A DNA stretch of 64,000 nucleotides from NCBI RefSeq assembly GCF_000757485.1, contig NZ_JPYO01000035.1:19794-83793 (forward strand). The letters are read 5' to 3'. Positions 1 to 8,459 of this stretch are shown here, one piece after another. The notes under the pieces were generated by a model. The model did not search any database. It had not been told where the DNA came from and worked only from the letters and a program-made list of their open reading frames with translations. Source of the DNA: Achromobacter sp. RTa. Its GTDB lineage: Bacteria; Pseudomonadota; Gammaproteobacteria; Burkholderiales; Burkholderiaceae_B. The stretch's first letter is position 1. Every line of letters begins with the position of its first letter. The position numbers and the translations under genes are program-made.

Positions 1-2418
1 CGCCGAGCCGAGGCTGACTTCACCGACCGGCGCGGTGCCGGCAATGGCGGCGGTGCTGGGGTTGTAGGCGGCGGTGCCGAGCGTGGAGCCATCTGCCACG
101 GCATTGGCGCCAAGCGCCACGCTGCCGGCATGGCTGGCCTGGGCTTCGCGGCCCAGCGCCAGGGCGCTGTCCGCGGTCGCCGTGGCGTTGTAGCCCACTG
201 CGGTGCTGCCTTGGCCTTGAGCAAAGGCGTCGCTTTGCGCGAGGCCGGCTTCGTTGGTGCGCGCGTAGCGGATGCCGATGCCGTTGGCGTCGGTGTTGGC
301 CTGGCTGGTGTCGCCGGCGATGTTGGTGATGGTGTCGCCGATCTGACTGATGTCGCCGGTGTTCTGCGCGACCTGCTGATTGGTCTCGTGCAGTTGCGAG
401 CCGTTGACGGCGTCGGTGCTGTCGGCAGACACATCGCCGGCGGCCACGTTGCCCAACCGGGCGGGATCGCCGCCCGGGTTCAGCGTCACGCTTCCGTAAT
501 CGATGCTGTCGTCCGGATTTCGGTCGTATTTGACTGCGCTGTCGCTGACCGCTTCGATGGCCTGGTTGGCCGCGAACAGCTGGGAGCCGTTGATGGCGTC
601 TGTGCTGTTCGCGTTGATGCGGCCGGCGGCCACGTTGGTGATCGTGCGTTCCGCGCCGACATCTCCCACGCTGAGAGTGCTGGCGGGAGCGGTGCCGGCG
701 AATTGATAGGTGCGGCCGTCGATGGTGGCTGCAGTCGTGGCGACGGCCGCCGCGGTCCGGGATTGCGAGCCCAGCGCGACATCTCCGGCGTTCGCTGCCG
801 ATGAACCCGAACCGATAGCGATCGCGTTAGCCGCGGAAGTGGCGGCGGTATCGCCCAGGGCGATCGAGCCGGCTTCCGTGGTGGTGGAGCCATTGCCCAG
901 CGCGACCGAGCCCTGGCCGATGGCCCGGTTGTTGCTGCCGATCGCAACCGAGCCATTGGCCGCGGTGTCGCCCGCAGCGTCACCGGCTGCAATGTTCTGG
1001 GCGCCGAGCGCAACCGCGCCGGTGCCGTTGGCGGTATTGGGATCGCCCAACGCGACCGCGCCGTCGCCGATGGCCTTCTGGTCGCGGCCGATGGCTACGG
1101 CGCCGCCGCTGGCGGAGGACGAGTTGGCCGTGGTGGCGCCAGAGCCGATGGCAACGTTGTGGCCTTGGCTTCCGGTCACGACGCCATTGCCGAGCGCGAT
1201 ATTGTTGCCGTCGGAGTCCGCCGCGGTGGAGGCGTTCCTGCCGATGGCGATGTCGTTCTGGCTGCGTGCGATGGCGCCGTCGCCTTGGGCGATGCCATAG
1301 CCGGCTGCATCGAGCACTTGCGCGCCGCGCCCGATCGCGATGCCGGAATCCGCGCCGGCCTGGACGCTGGATTCCCCGCCCAGGGCGATGCCGGAAGCGG
1401 CCGCTGCTGCGGCGCCCCTTACGTTGTTGCCACCGATGGCGACGGCGCCGACGCCGGAGGCCTGCGCGCCAACGAAGGATCCAAGCTGTCCGCCGCCGCC
1501 GATGGCCACGGCGTTGTCCGCCGATGCGTTGGAAAAGTTGCCGATCGCCGTGGCGGCTATGCCGCCGGACTTTGCGGAATTGCCGAGGGCGGTTGCATTG
1601 CGCGCGGTTACGGTCGCGAAGTTTCCGATCGCCGCGCCATAGTGCACCTGGGCATTGGCGGAATTGCCCAGCGCGATCGCGTCCTCTCCGACCGCGGCGC
1701 TTCCCCGGCCGATCGCCACAGCGGAAAGATTGCTCGTCGTGCCGTCGGCGCGACTGTCTACGCCGATGGCGACGTCGCCATTGCGGGCGGCGACGGCCCG
1801 CTGGCCGATCGCCACCGAGGAATCCCCGGCGGCCCGGGCCTGCCCGACCATTGCCAAGGCATTGGCGCCAGTAGCCTGCGCGCCCGCGGCAGCGGTGTTG
1901 GACGACGTGTCGCCGCCGATGGCTATGCTGCCGGGCGCCGTGGCGCGCGTCCATTGCCCCAGGGCGGTCGAACCCGCGCCCGTCGCCTGGGCCTGCATGC
2001 CGACGCCAGTGCCACGCAGGGCGCCCGTTGCGGAAAATCCCAGCGCGACCGCGCCCGAGCCTGTGGCGGTGGCGTTATAGCCCATGATCTGCACGCCCTG
2101 ATAGTTGCCGCCGTTAGCGTTGCAACCGATCACGTTCGACCATACGCCGGTGCCATCCTTCGGAGCCGTGCCGGCGGCGGCAACAATACCGTCAGGCCCG
2201 GTGGCGCTCGCATTGTTGCAGTTGGAGGGTGCGTAAGTCGACGCCTGTGCGTCTGGCGTCAAGGTGAACAGGCCGGCGACCGACAAGCCGGCGGCCGCAA
2301 GCGATTTGCCCAGGTGCCTGGCACTGCGCGATGGCTTGCCGCGCGCATTCGTATTTTCGCTGACCGCGATCCAGGTTCCGGAAGCTTCGCTCCAGATGGT
2401 CTTGTGAGCCTTGTTCAT
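1..2418 (-). CDS. Trimeric autotransporter adhesin (YadA-like), 5' part, cut by window edge
   Basis: The frame is open for 806 codons from the ATG at 2418 to the window edge. The N-terminus (MNKAHKTIWSEASGTWIAVS) matches the extended signal peptide region of type V secretion proteins, followed by a hydrophobic segment ending in DAQAS near residue 60. From about residue 95 the protein is a long run of YadA-head repeats of the AIG..A / ALG..A type. Two neck-like segments with STDA(I/V)NGSQL lie near residues 595-611 and 659-677, and head repeats resume afterwards. The stalk and C-terminal beta-barrel anchor must lie outside the window. The known family role is a surface-exposed homotrimeric adhesin or haemagglutinin; the receptor cannot be inferred. 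The repetitive head makes long false frames on both strands. Confidence 0.93.
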   Translation of the reverse strand, partial: MNKAHKTIWSEASGTWIAVSENTNARGKPSRSARHLGKSLAAAGLSVAGLFTLTPDAQASTYAPSNCNNASATGPDGIVAAAGTAPKDGTGVWSNVIGCNANGGNYQGVQIMGYNATATGSGAVALGFSATGALRGTGVGMQAQATGAGSTALGQWTRATAPGSIAIGGDTSSNTAAAGAQATGANALAMVGQARAAGDSSVAIGQRAVAARNGDVAIGVDSRADGTTSNLSAVAIGRGSAAVGEDAIALGNSANAQVHYGAAIGNFATVTARNATALGNSAKSGGIAATAIGNFSNASADNAVAIGGGGQLGSFVGAQASGVGAVAIGGNNVRGAAAAAASGIALGGESSVQAGADSGIAIGRGAQVLDAAGYGIAQGDGAIARSQNDIAIGRNASTAADSDGNNIALGNGVVTGSQGHNVAIGSGATTANSSSASGGAVAIGRDQKAIGDGAVALGDPNTANGTGAVALGAQNIAAGDAAGDTAANGSVAIGSNNRAIGQGSVALGNGSTTTEAGSIALGDTAATSAANAIAIGSGSSAANAGDVALGSQSRTAAAVATTAATIDGRTYQFAGTAPASTLSVGDVGAERTITNVAAGRINANSTDAINGSQLFAANQAIEAVSDSAVKYDRNPDDSIDYGSVTLNPGGDPARLGNVAAGDVSADSTDAVNGSQLHETNQQVAQNTGDISQIGDTITNIAGDTSQANTDANGIGIRYARTNEAGLAQSDAFAQGQGSTAVGYNATATADSALALGREAQASHAGSVALGANAVADGSTLGTAAYNPSTAAIAGTAPVGEVSLGSA

Positions 2419-2993
2419 AAATCCACTCTCGTTACGGGTTGAGAAGACCGATCCGCAGGGGAGGTCGATGCCGGAAGGAAAGGAACAAGGCCAGGAACTG
2501 TGGCAAACATCGATTGAGAAAAGCAGAACCGTCCCGAAGGAACGTGCGCAAAATTCCTGACCGCTTGCTACGGATGACGACTTGGGCCTTGACTTCCGCG
2601 CCGCTCAGCCAATGGGTACATGCTGCATTCGTATACGCCCATTGACTGAGATGGTCGCCAGCTTACGTGCCGCAACGAGGAGCGAGTAGGCGTTAAAACC
2701 GATACTTACTATCAGGTGCAACCCATGGAATGGCGTCTGGACCTTTAGTAGGATCACTACGCAAGAACGTCTGCGATTCGAAAGTGGAAGCCTCATACAC
2801 AGCCCATGGCTTCCCGCTAGTTCAGTCAGAGCCAGCGTGATCCGCTGCCAGGAATAGGAATAGCCCGCGAGTAGCCGCGTCCAACCTGCGTGATGCCGCA
2901 GGATTTCAGTCCGGTGTTTCCAGTCTCGGGAGGTCGGGTTCGTCGTTATCGCTTCGGCCAGGAAGCGTCCTGTTCACGAAGCGTGGGGCATAT
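2419..2993. other. Gene-free stretch between adhesin and LysR gene
   Basis: About 575 bases with no convincing coding frame. It must hold the adhesin promoter (leftward) and the LysR promoter (rightward). It is visibly less GC-rich than its neighbours. I see no strong palindrome, terminator or repeat in it. Confidence 0.6.
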
Positions 2994-3911
2994 ATGGATT
3001 TGCTGGCAACGGTGCGTATCTTTACGCGAGTGGTCGAGCGCGGCAGCATGTCGGGCGCCGCGAGGGAGTTGGAGATGGGGCAGCCTGCGGTCAGCGAACG
3101 GATCCACAAGTTGGAGAAATTCCTGGGGACCCGGCTGCTGATGCGCAGCGCTCGCACGCTCAGTTGCACCGAAGAAGGGCATATCTTCTACCTTCGTGGC
3201 CGGGAGTTGCTGGACGCGGCAGACCGGGCGATCACCGCGGTTACCAGCCAGAAGGAAACATTGGACGGATCCGTGCGCATTGCTTCGGCCCAGTGCTTCG
3301 GGGAAGTCGTATTGCCGTGGATGCTGCTGCGAATGCGCGAGCAGCATCCGCAGTTGCGCCTGGATGTCGTGCTCAACGATGCCTTGGTCGATCCGGTCAC
3401 GGAAGGCGTGGATATTTCCCTGCGGTTGGGGCAGTTGGGTGAAGGCGGATACATCGCCCATCCCTTGGGCCAGGTGGACCGGACTCTGGTGGCGTCGCCA
3501 TCCTATCTTGCCCGCCATGGTTCCGTGGAAACTCCCGCGGACATCCGCAGGCATCTCTTCATCCGCGTCAAGGGCATTTTCGGCAATGAGCATCTGCCTT
3601 TGATCCGCGCGGACGGGCAGCTCGAAACCGTTCCGATAAGCACCGCCATGACGACCAGCCATTGGCGTCCCATGTTCGAAATGCTCGCCTCCGGAGCGGG
3701 CATCGGCGTCTTGCAAAGCCCCGCATGTGTCGCGGCGCTCAAGCAGGGCACGCTGATCCACTTGCTGCCCCAGTACCGGATTCCGCCATTCCCGTTGCAC
3801 GCACTGGTACAAGCGGCGCGTCCGACGCCGCCTCGGATCCGAGCGATCCTGGACATCTTGAAAAGCGAAGTTCCGGCCGCGCTGAAGCAGTTGAAGATCC
3901 GTTGGGAATAA
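2994..3911 (+). CDS. LysR-type transcriptional regulator
   Basis: The 305-residue length is normal for the family. Residues 1-60 form the winged helix-turn-helix (FTRVVERGSMSGAARELEMG, then AVSERIHKLEKFLGTRLL). Residues from about 90 form the periplasmic-binding-like effector domain, with typical segments (VRIASAQCFGEVVLP; ISLRLGQLGEGGYIAHPLG). It resembles the CrgA/AaeR-like subgroup. It stands alone, downstream of a long intergenic region and just ahead of an unrelated small gene, so its target cannot be inferred from context. The ATG at 2994 gives a normal LysR N-terminus. Confidence 0.88.
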   Translation: MDLLATVRIFTRVVERGSMSGAARELEMGQPAVSERIHKLEKFLGTRLLMRSARTLSCTEEGHIFYLRGRELLDAADRAITAVTSQKETLDGSVRIASAQCFGEVVLPWMLLRMREQHPQLRLDVVLNDALVDPVTEGVDISLRLGQLGEGGYIAHPLGQVDRTLVASPSYLARHGSVETPADIRRHLFIRVKGIFGNEHLPLIRADGQLETVPISTAMTTSHWRPMFEMLASGAGIGVLQSPACVAALKQGTLIHLLPQYRIPPFPLHALVQAARPTPPRIRAILDILKSEVPAALKQLKIRWE

Positions 3912-3946
3912 TCAGTTGCCAGCGATCAACCGTCGCGTGAATCGAT

Positions 3947-4273
3947 ATGCTGAGCCTGTCCATGATCGGTACTGTCGTAGGCGCTCCGGCGTCGCGGATT
4001 TGCGTCGATGGCACGCTGCGCGCCAGCGCCGACATTCAGGCCATTTCCGGCAACGGCGAACGGCTGATGATCCATGTGTATTCGATGCTGCCAAGAATCG
4101 CGACCTCCTTGCTGAAACTGACCGACGGCGAAAACGTGTCGGTGCGCGGCGAACTCACCGCGGATGTCGTGCTGTACGAAAGGCGGCGATTTGGGCTGGC
4201 GCTCGCCGTTGACGCAGTATCCGTATCCAGCCTGGACCCCACGGAGGGCCATCACGGCGCATACTCGGCTTAG
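3947..4273 (+). CDS. Small OB-fold-like protein, possibly single-stranded DNA binding
   Basis: 108 residues with an alternating beta pattern reminiscent of SSB/PriB-type OB folds: an opening GTVVGAP strand, a central ERLMIHVYS strand, then DGENVSVRGELTADVV and a closing LALAVDAVSVSSL. No acidic SSB tail is present. It begins 35 bases after the LysR stop and ends close to, or inside, the start of the following c-di-GMP phosphodiesterase gene. The two may therefore be translationally linked. The OB-fold assignment is my reading of the pattern and is tentative; hypothetical protein is the safe label. Confidence 0.6.
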   Translation: MLSLSMIGTVVGAPASRICVDGTLRASADIQAISGNGERLMIHVYSMLPRIATSLLKLTDGENVSVRGELTADVVLYERRRFGLALAVDAVSVSSLDPTEGHHGAYSA

Positions 4274-5849
4274 CCCGCATGTGCGCTGGCACCGGGCGCG
4301 AATCCTGTTCCTGGCATTCTTTTGTGCGGTCGTCGTTCTCTGCATGTCCGCCCTGGCGTCCGGTTACCTGGCCGCAGCCCAAGCCATTTCGGATCAAATC
4401 CGCAGCGACGAAAGACAGGCCGCCATTGCCGCGGAACGAAGCGCCTTGATATACCGGAACGTCAAGGCCACGCTTGCCATGTTTGCGACGCAGGACGAGG
4501 CCCTTTGCTCGCCTGGACATCTTGCGCTGCTTCGCGAGGTTGCCTTGGACAGCGACTTCGTCGACGAGATCAAGGTGGTGCGCGGCGGATATTCGATTTG
4601 CGGCTCATGGGGAGCCGAGATCCGCCCGCGGCCGCTGGAAGCGCCGGATAGGCCGAATGCCGATGGCATCGACATCTTCGCTTATCACAGGCCCGGCCTG
4701 CCGACGGAAGGCGGCTGGAAAGTGGCTTTCATGAAAGGGGCCATCGTCATCCTCGTGAGCTCCTCCCGCTACACCGATCCGTTCGTGCATGCGGATTTGC
4801 GGCTGGCTATCATCAGCAAGGATGGAAGGCCGCTGGCTGGCTTGAACACCGCCCTGGCATGGCCGGCGTCCTCGGAGTTGCTGCCGGGAACGCGTCGCGT
4901 GGACGGGCAACTCGTGACGGTTCTGCAAGACAAGTACTGGACGGTGGCCGTGGCGAGCGAGCAAGCCAGCATCGACCTGCGTGAGCGGAAATTGCGTGGC
5001 CGCTATCTGTCTGCGGGCTGCCTCATCGCGGGGCTGTGCCTGGTGCCGGTGGCTTGCGTCGCCCGTAAACATCTATCGCCGGCGCAGGCGCTGGCGGCGA
5101 GCATCCGCAGGCGTGAATTCAAGCTCCTGTACCAGCCCATCATGGATTTGAAGCGGCGCCATTGCATCGGTGCGGAGGCGTTGCTGCGGTGGCGCCGGCC
5201 GGACGGCATGCTGGTGGGCCCTGCGGACTTCATAGACTTGGCGGAAGCCAGCGGCCAGGCGCAGGCCCTGACCCGTTTGGTCATCGATGAGGTCTTGAGC
5301 GATATGGCGGCATTGTTGCGGTCGACGCCCTCCATTCATATCGCCATCAACCTGAGCCCCGACGATGTGGCCTCGGGCCTGGCCATCGATTACCTGCATG
5401 GAGCCATGGCCGGGCTCGGCCTGACGAATTCGCAGTTCTGGCTGGAGGTGACCGAACGCAGCCTCATAGACCTGGAACGCGCCGGCGCGACGTTGGCGGC
5501 CGCGCAGGACGCGGGCCATCGAATCGCGCTGGATGATTTCGGCACGGGCTACTCCAGTCTGCGCTACCTGCGTACGCTGCCCCTGGATGTGTTGAAGATA
5601 GACAAAGCCTTCGTCGACCCGCTCGACATATCGGAGGGGGACGCGCAGATCACCGCGCACATCGTTCGCCTGGCCCTGGATCTGGGGCTCACCATCGTCG
5701 CCGAGGGCGTGGAGCGTTCCGGGCAGGAAGCATGCCTGCGTCAGCTGGGAGTGCATGCCGGGCAGGGGTGGCTATATGCCAAGCCGATGCCGGCGGAGGA
5801 TTTCGCGGCGTTCTACCGGGCCCACCCAGGGCAAGACCCGTATGTTTGA
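4164..5849 (+). CDS. Membrane c-di-GMP phosphodiesterase, CSS-motif plus EAL domain
   Basis: Likely hydrolyses cyclic di-GMP to pGpG. Counted from the ATG at 4164, TM1 is residues 48-70, a periplasmic CSS-type sensor domain follows (Cys115 in CSPG, Cys146 in CGSW), TM2 is residues 284-300, and the EAL domain runs from about 305 to the end. Catalytic elements are present: EAL at 338-340, N396 in INLSP, E428 in EVTE, D457-D458 in DDFGTGYSS, K481, E514 in AEGVE and QGWLYAKP. CSS-EAL proteins of this type are redox-sensed through the periplasmic cysteines. The ATG overlaps the upstream gene by 110 bases. A GTG at 4281, eight bases after that gene's stop, would keep both TM segments and is a realistic alternative start. 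Confidence 0.9.
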   Translation: MSCCTKGGDLGWRSPLTQYPYPAWTPRRAITAHTRLSPHVRWHRARILFLAFFCAVVVLCMSALASGYLAAAQAISDQIRSDERQAAIAAERSALIYRNVKATLAMFATQDEALCSPGHLALLREVALDSDFVDEIKVVRGGYSICGSWGAEIRPRPLEAPDRPNADGIDIFAYHRPGLPTEGGWKVAFMKGAIVILVSSSRYTDPFVHADLRLAIISKDGRPLAGLNTALAWPASSELLPGTRRVDGQLVTVLQDKYWTVAVASEQASIDLRERKLRGRYLSAGCLIAGLCLVPVACVARKHLSPAQALAASIRRREFKLLYQPIMDLKRRHCIGAEALLRWRRPDGMLVGPADFIDLAEASGQAQALTRLVIDEVLSDMAALLRSTPSIHIAINLSPDDVASGLAIDYLHGAMAGLGLTNSQFWLEVTERSLIDLERAGATLAAAQDAGHRIALDDFGTGYSSLRYLRTLPLDVLKIDKAFVDPLDISEGDAQITAHIVRLALDLGLTIVAEGVERSGQEACLRQLGVHAGQGWLYAKPMPAEDFAAFYRAHPGQDPYV

Positions 5850-5881
5850 AATGTTTGGTTTCAAAATACCGCTTGGTTCAT

Positions 5882-5899
5882 CTATCTAGTAGTAGGTAA
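5882..5899. promoter_or_regulatory. Candidate TetR operator, copy 1
   Basis: CTATCTA-gtag-TAGGTAA. It has the same 7-4-7 architecture as the perfect copy at 6374-6391, with two mismatches in the right arm. It lies upstream of the first DUF4148 gene. Together with three further copies it points to regulation by the TetR protein encoded at 6870. Confidence 0.65.
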
Positions 5900-5989
5900 G
5901 ATTCATCCATCGACGCAGCGAACCCCACAGCACCTGCTGCCGCCGACCCCAGAAATACAGTAGTCCGCTTTTTTTATTTCCCTGTTTAT

Positions 5990-6007
5990 CTACCTACAAG
6001 TAGATAG
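5990..6007. promoter_or_regulatory. Candidate TetR operator, copy 2
   Basis: CTACCTA-caag-TAGATAG differs from the perfect copy at one position. It lies 43 bases ahead of the first DUF4148 start codon, just downstream of a T-rich stretch, where it would overlap the promoter or transcript start. Confidence 0.7.
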
Positions 6008-6050
6008 TTTATCCGAATAGTTGCACGAATCCTTAATCTGGAGATTGACC

Positions 6051-6356
6051 ATGAAGACCCTCGTATCCGCCCTGATCCTGTCCGCTTCTTTCATCGGCGC
6101 CGCCCAAGCCGGCGAGCTGGACTACCCGCCTCCCCTGAACACGGAAAGCTCGGTGACCCGCGCCCAGGTGCAACAGGAACTGGCAGCGGCCCGCGCCAAC
6201 GGTGAACTGGCGTTCGGCGAAGAAGGCTACGCCGCCACGACCTTCGCGGCCGCCGCCGACAAGACCCGTGCCCAGGTGCAGCAAGAGCTGGCAGCCGCCC
6301 GTGCCCAAGGCCTGACCGAAAGCGCCGAGCTGGCCTATCCGCCCGTGGAAGGCTGA
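6051..6356 (+). CDS. DUF4148 secreted protein, tandem copy 1
   Basis: 101 residues. A Sec signal peptide (MKTLVSALILSASFIGAAQA) is followed by two DUF4148-type units, each with TRAQVQQELAAARA..G. The first runs on to FGEEGY and the second to LAYPPVEG. The ATG at 6051 is preceded by GGAG at normal spacing; longer starts are not needed. The product is expected to be a small exported, probably periplasmic, protein; no biochemical role is known for the family. It is followed 79 bases later by a near-identical copy with the same ribosome binding site. Two operator-like palindromes sit upstream. Confidence 0.88.
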   Translation: MKTLVSALILSASFIGAAQAGELDYPPPLNTESSVTRAQVQQELAAARANGELAFGEEGYAATTFAAAADKTRAQVQQELAAARAQGLTESAELAYPPVEG

Positions 6357-6373
6357 TTCTTTTCCCGACAAAT

Positions 6374-6391
6374 CTATCTACACATAGATAG
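6374..6391. promoter_or_regulatory. Candidate TetR operator, copy 3 (perfect palindrome)
   Basis: CTATCTA-caca-TAGATAG: perfect 7-bp arms around a 4-base spacer, in the gap between the two DUF4148 genes. The second gene therefore probably has its own regulated promoter. Confidence 0.72.
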
Positions 6392-6435
6392 CAATCAAAC
6401 CCGATCCTGATGCCGTACCCTTTTGGAGATTGACC

Positions 6436-6741
6436 ATGAAAACCCTCGTATCCGCCTTGATCCTGTCCGCTTCCTTCATCGGCGCCGCCCAAGCCGGCGA
6501 GCTGGACTACCCGCCTCCCCTGAACACGGAAAGCTCGGTCACCCGCGCCCAGGTGCAGCAGGAGCTGGCAGCGGCTCGCGCCAACGGTGAACTGGCATTC
6601 GGCGAAGAAGGCTACGCCGCCACGACTTTTGCCGCCGCCGCGGACAAGACCCGCGGCCAGGTGCAGCAAGAACTGGCCGCCGCCCGTGCGCACGGCCTGA
6701 CCGATAGCGGTGAACTGGACTACCCGCCCGTGCAAGGCTGA
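6436..6741 (+). CDS. DUF4148 secreted protein, tandem copy 2
   Basis: 101 residues, differing from the gene at 6051 at only a few positions, nearly all in the last third (TRGQVQ for TRAQVQ, AHGLTDSGELDYPPVQG for AQGLTESAELAYPPVEG). The signal peptide and the first DUF4148 unit are identical in protein sequence. The Shine-Dalgarno context (GGAGATTGACC) is also identical, so this is a recent tandem duplication that included the leader. An in-frame TTG at 6430 is an inferior start. It lies between operator copies 3 and 4 and directly upstream of the TetR gene. Confidence 0.88.
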   Translation: MKTLVSALILSASFIGAAQAGELDYPPPLNTESSVTRAQVQQELAAARANGELAFGEEGYAATTFAAAADKTRGQVQQELAAARAHGLTDSGELDYPPVQG

Positions 6742-6842
6742 GCATGATGCCGACGCATGCGGGCCCCGGGGGCGGGACTTTCCCGGCCGGGGTCCGCGCG
6801 GGCGTTGTCGCGGCTGCCAGACCGCCGAAACCAATGACGGAC

Positions 6843-6860
6843 CGACCTATTAGTAGGTAA
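6843..6860. promoter_or_regulatory. Candidate TetR operator, copy 4
   Basis: CGACCTA-ttag-TAGGTAA is the most diverged of the four palindromes. Its right arm equals that of copy 1. It ends 9 bases before the tetR start codon, the usual place for an autoregulatory site. Confidence 0.62.
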
Positions 6861-6869
6861 TATTCAGCC

Positions 6870-7457
6870 ATGGACACTCCTACTCCCAACACCACCCGCG
6901 AACTGCTTCTGGCCCATGCCGAGAAGCTGATCCGTACGCGCGGATGCAACGGCTTCAGCTACCGCGACCTGGCCGAGCACGTGGGCGTGAAGACGTCCAG
7001 CATCCACTATTACTTTCCGGGCAAGGACGACTTGCTCTACGAGGCTGTCGAAGCCTATAGCGCGCGGGCACTGGGCGCCGTGCGCGGCATCGATACCGCC
7101 CAGCCCGCGCAGGCGCAGCTCGACGAATACCTGAGGCTGATGGAATCGCGCGCTTGCGGATCGGGCGAACTCTGCCTGGGCGGCATGCTGGCCGCCGAGG
7201 TCAATTCCCTGCCCGAAAGGGTGCGCGGCGCGCTGCAGGGTTTTTTCCGGGCGCATGAAGCCTGGCTGGCCCGGGTGCTGGCCGAAGGCGCGGCCCAGGG
7301 CACGATGAAATTTTCCGGCACGCCCGAAGCAGCCGGCCGCGCGGTGTTCGCCACCGTGCAGGGCTGTATCCTGGTGTCGCGCCTGTTCCAGCAGCCCGCC
7401 GCCTTGTGCGAGGCCATTGGCGCCCTGTATGTGCAATGCGAGGGCAAGGGCGGCTGA
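6870..7457 (+). CDS. TetR-family regulator, likely repressor of the DUF4148 pair
   Basis: 195 residues, typical TetR length. The N-terminal helix-turn-helix reads TRELLLAHAEKLIRTRG, then YRDLAEHVGVKTSSIHYYFP, then GKDDLLYEAVEAY. The C-terminal ligand domain contains a CLGGMLAAE motif seen in one TetR_C subgroup. The gene follows the DUF4148 duplicates in the same orientation. A candidate operator overlaps its own promoter, and three more copies occur upstream of and between the DUF4148 genes. I infer autoregulation and control of both DUF4148 genes. The ligand is unknown. Confidence 0.88.
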   Translation: MDTPTPNTTRELLLAHAEKLIRTRGCNGFSYRDLAEHVGVKTSSIHYYFPGKDDLLYEAVEAYSARALGAVRGIDTAQPAQAQLDEYLRLMESRACGSGELCLGGMLAAEVNSLPERVRGALQGFFRAHEAWLARVLAEGAAQGTMKFSGTPEAAGRAVFATVQGCILVSRLFQQPAALCEAIGALYVQCEGKGG

Positions 7458-7482
7458 CCGCTTCCGATCCTTGCCCACGCCC

Positions 7483-7512
7483 ACGGCCGCCATGCGCAAC
7501 GCAGGCGGCCGT
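7483..7512. terminator. Hairpin between convergent tetR and hydrolase genes
   Basis: ACGGCCGCC and GGCGGCCGT pair around an inner TGCG-CAA-CGCA helix, giving a nearly continuous 13-bp stem with one bulge. The following TGCATTTG is only weakly T-rich. It probably ends the rightward tetR transcript and may act in both directions. Confidence 0.5.
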
Positions 7513-7544
7513 TGCATTTGCGCCCGCCATCCCGCCGGTTGCGA

Positions 7545-8453
7545 TCAGGCCGCGAGCAGGGCGCGGGCCATGTCGACGCTGGTCCGTTGCTGCACGCCGA
7601 GATCCCGCATGCGCTGCTGGAACAGCGCCTGCGCGTCCGCGAAGCCGGCGACGGGACTCATGCAGTCCGTCAGCAGCACCAGCCGCGAAAGATCACGGCC
7701 AGGCAGGTACTCGGCCAGGTGTTCGACGGTGGCCTTGACGCAATGGCTGCCGGCTTCGCCTGCGATGAGGATAAGCTCGGAGCGGTCCAGTGAATCCAGC
7801 AGGCCGCGATTGAGCTGGCTGCGGGGATCGTCGGCATCGGGCACTTCGGCCATCAGCGCGCTGTAGTGCTCCGTCCAGGGATTCGTGCCCTTGGGCACTT
7901 TGCGCACGATGAGCTGGCGCTCGTCTTCCCAGCGGCTGTAGGCGGCGCGCACGTCCGCGTGGACGTTGTGGCCCCAGGTGCCGATTTCGCAATGCACGGG
8001 CCAGACCATCAGCGTGTAGCGGCCGCGCGCCTCCAGCTCGTCCAGATAGGACAGGGTGCGCGGCAGGTCGTCCGCGTGGCGGGGCCGGAACGCTCCCGCG
8101 CGCACCTGCGCCGCGGTGATCGGCGTGAACGGCGCCACCGCCTGGCCGTCGCCCGTGCTCCAGAAAGTCGGATGCGCGATGTCCAGCCGATGATGCGAAT
8201 CCAGCGTGACCGTGATGGAGGTCAACGCGGAGGCCGTGGCGTCGATGAAGCGCGCCAGGCGCTGCATATCGTCATGCGCGCCCTCCACCGGCAGCGCGGG
8301 CGCGTGGGGCTTGCCCGTGAGCGGGTCCATCGGCAGGTAGCCCTGCGGCAGGTCGCAGAAGTCATTCTGCGGGTCGATGATCAACAGATGATTGGAGCGC
8401 GGCATGACAACGTTCGGGGAAGGCGAACTGGAAATATAGAACGGGACGGCCAT
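7545..8453 (-). CDS. Isochorismatase-like cysteine hydrolase
   Basis: 302 residues. The nicotinamidase/isochorismatase fold is indicated by the N-terminal LLIIDPQNDFC with the catalytic Asp, the DSHH segment, and the C-terminal GEAGSHCVKATVEHL carrying the nucleophilic Cys. At about 300 residues it is longer than most nicotinamidases. The extra residues lie in the middle (around the KGTNPWTEHYSALMAEVPDA region), so the substrate may differ. It starts 6 bases after the stop of a 37-residue membrane-protein gene, so the two form an operon behind a TetR palindrome. A second in-frame ATG at 8405 is possible; neither start has a clear Shine-Dalgarno. Confidence 0.85.
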   Translation of the reverse strand: MAVPFYISSSPSPNVVMPRSNHLLIIDPQNDFCDLPQGYLPMDPLTGKPHAPALPVEGAHDDMQRLARFIDATASALTSITVTLDSHHRLDIAHPTFWSTGDGQAVAPFTPITAAQVRAGAFRPRHADDLPRTLSYLDELEARGRYTLMVWPVHCEIGTWGHNVHADVRAAYSRWEDERQLIVRKVPKGTNPWTEHYSALMAEVPDADDPRSQLNRGLLDSLDRSELILIAGEAGSHCVKATVEHLAEYLPGRDLSRLVLLTDCMSPVAGFADAQALFQQRMRDLGVQQRTSVDMARALLAA

Positions 8454-8459
8454 GGCGAT

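Noticed and set aside
1-2000. DNA repeats in the adhesin as a mobile or CRISPR repeat
   Set aside because: They are coding repeats for the YadA head motif (AIG..A / ALG..A).
1159-2442. Long plus-strand frames opposite the adhesin
   Set aside because: They arise from the repetitive Gly/Ala-rich head region. The minus strand carries the signal peptide, head and neck motifs.
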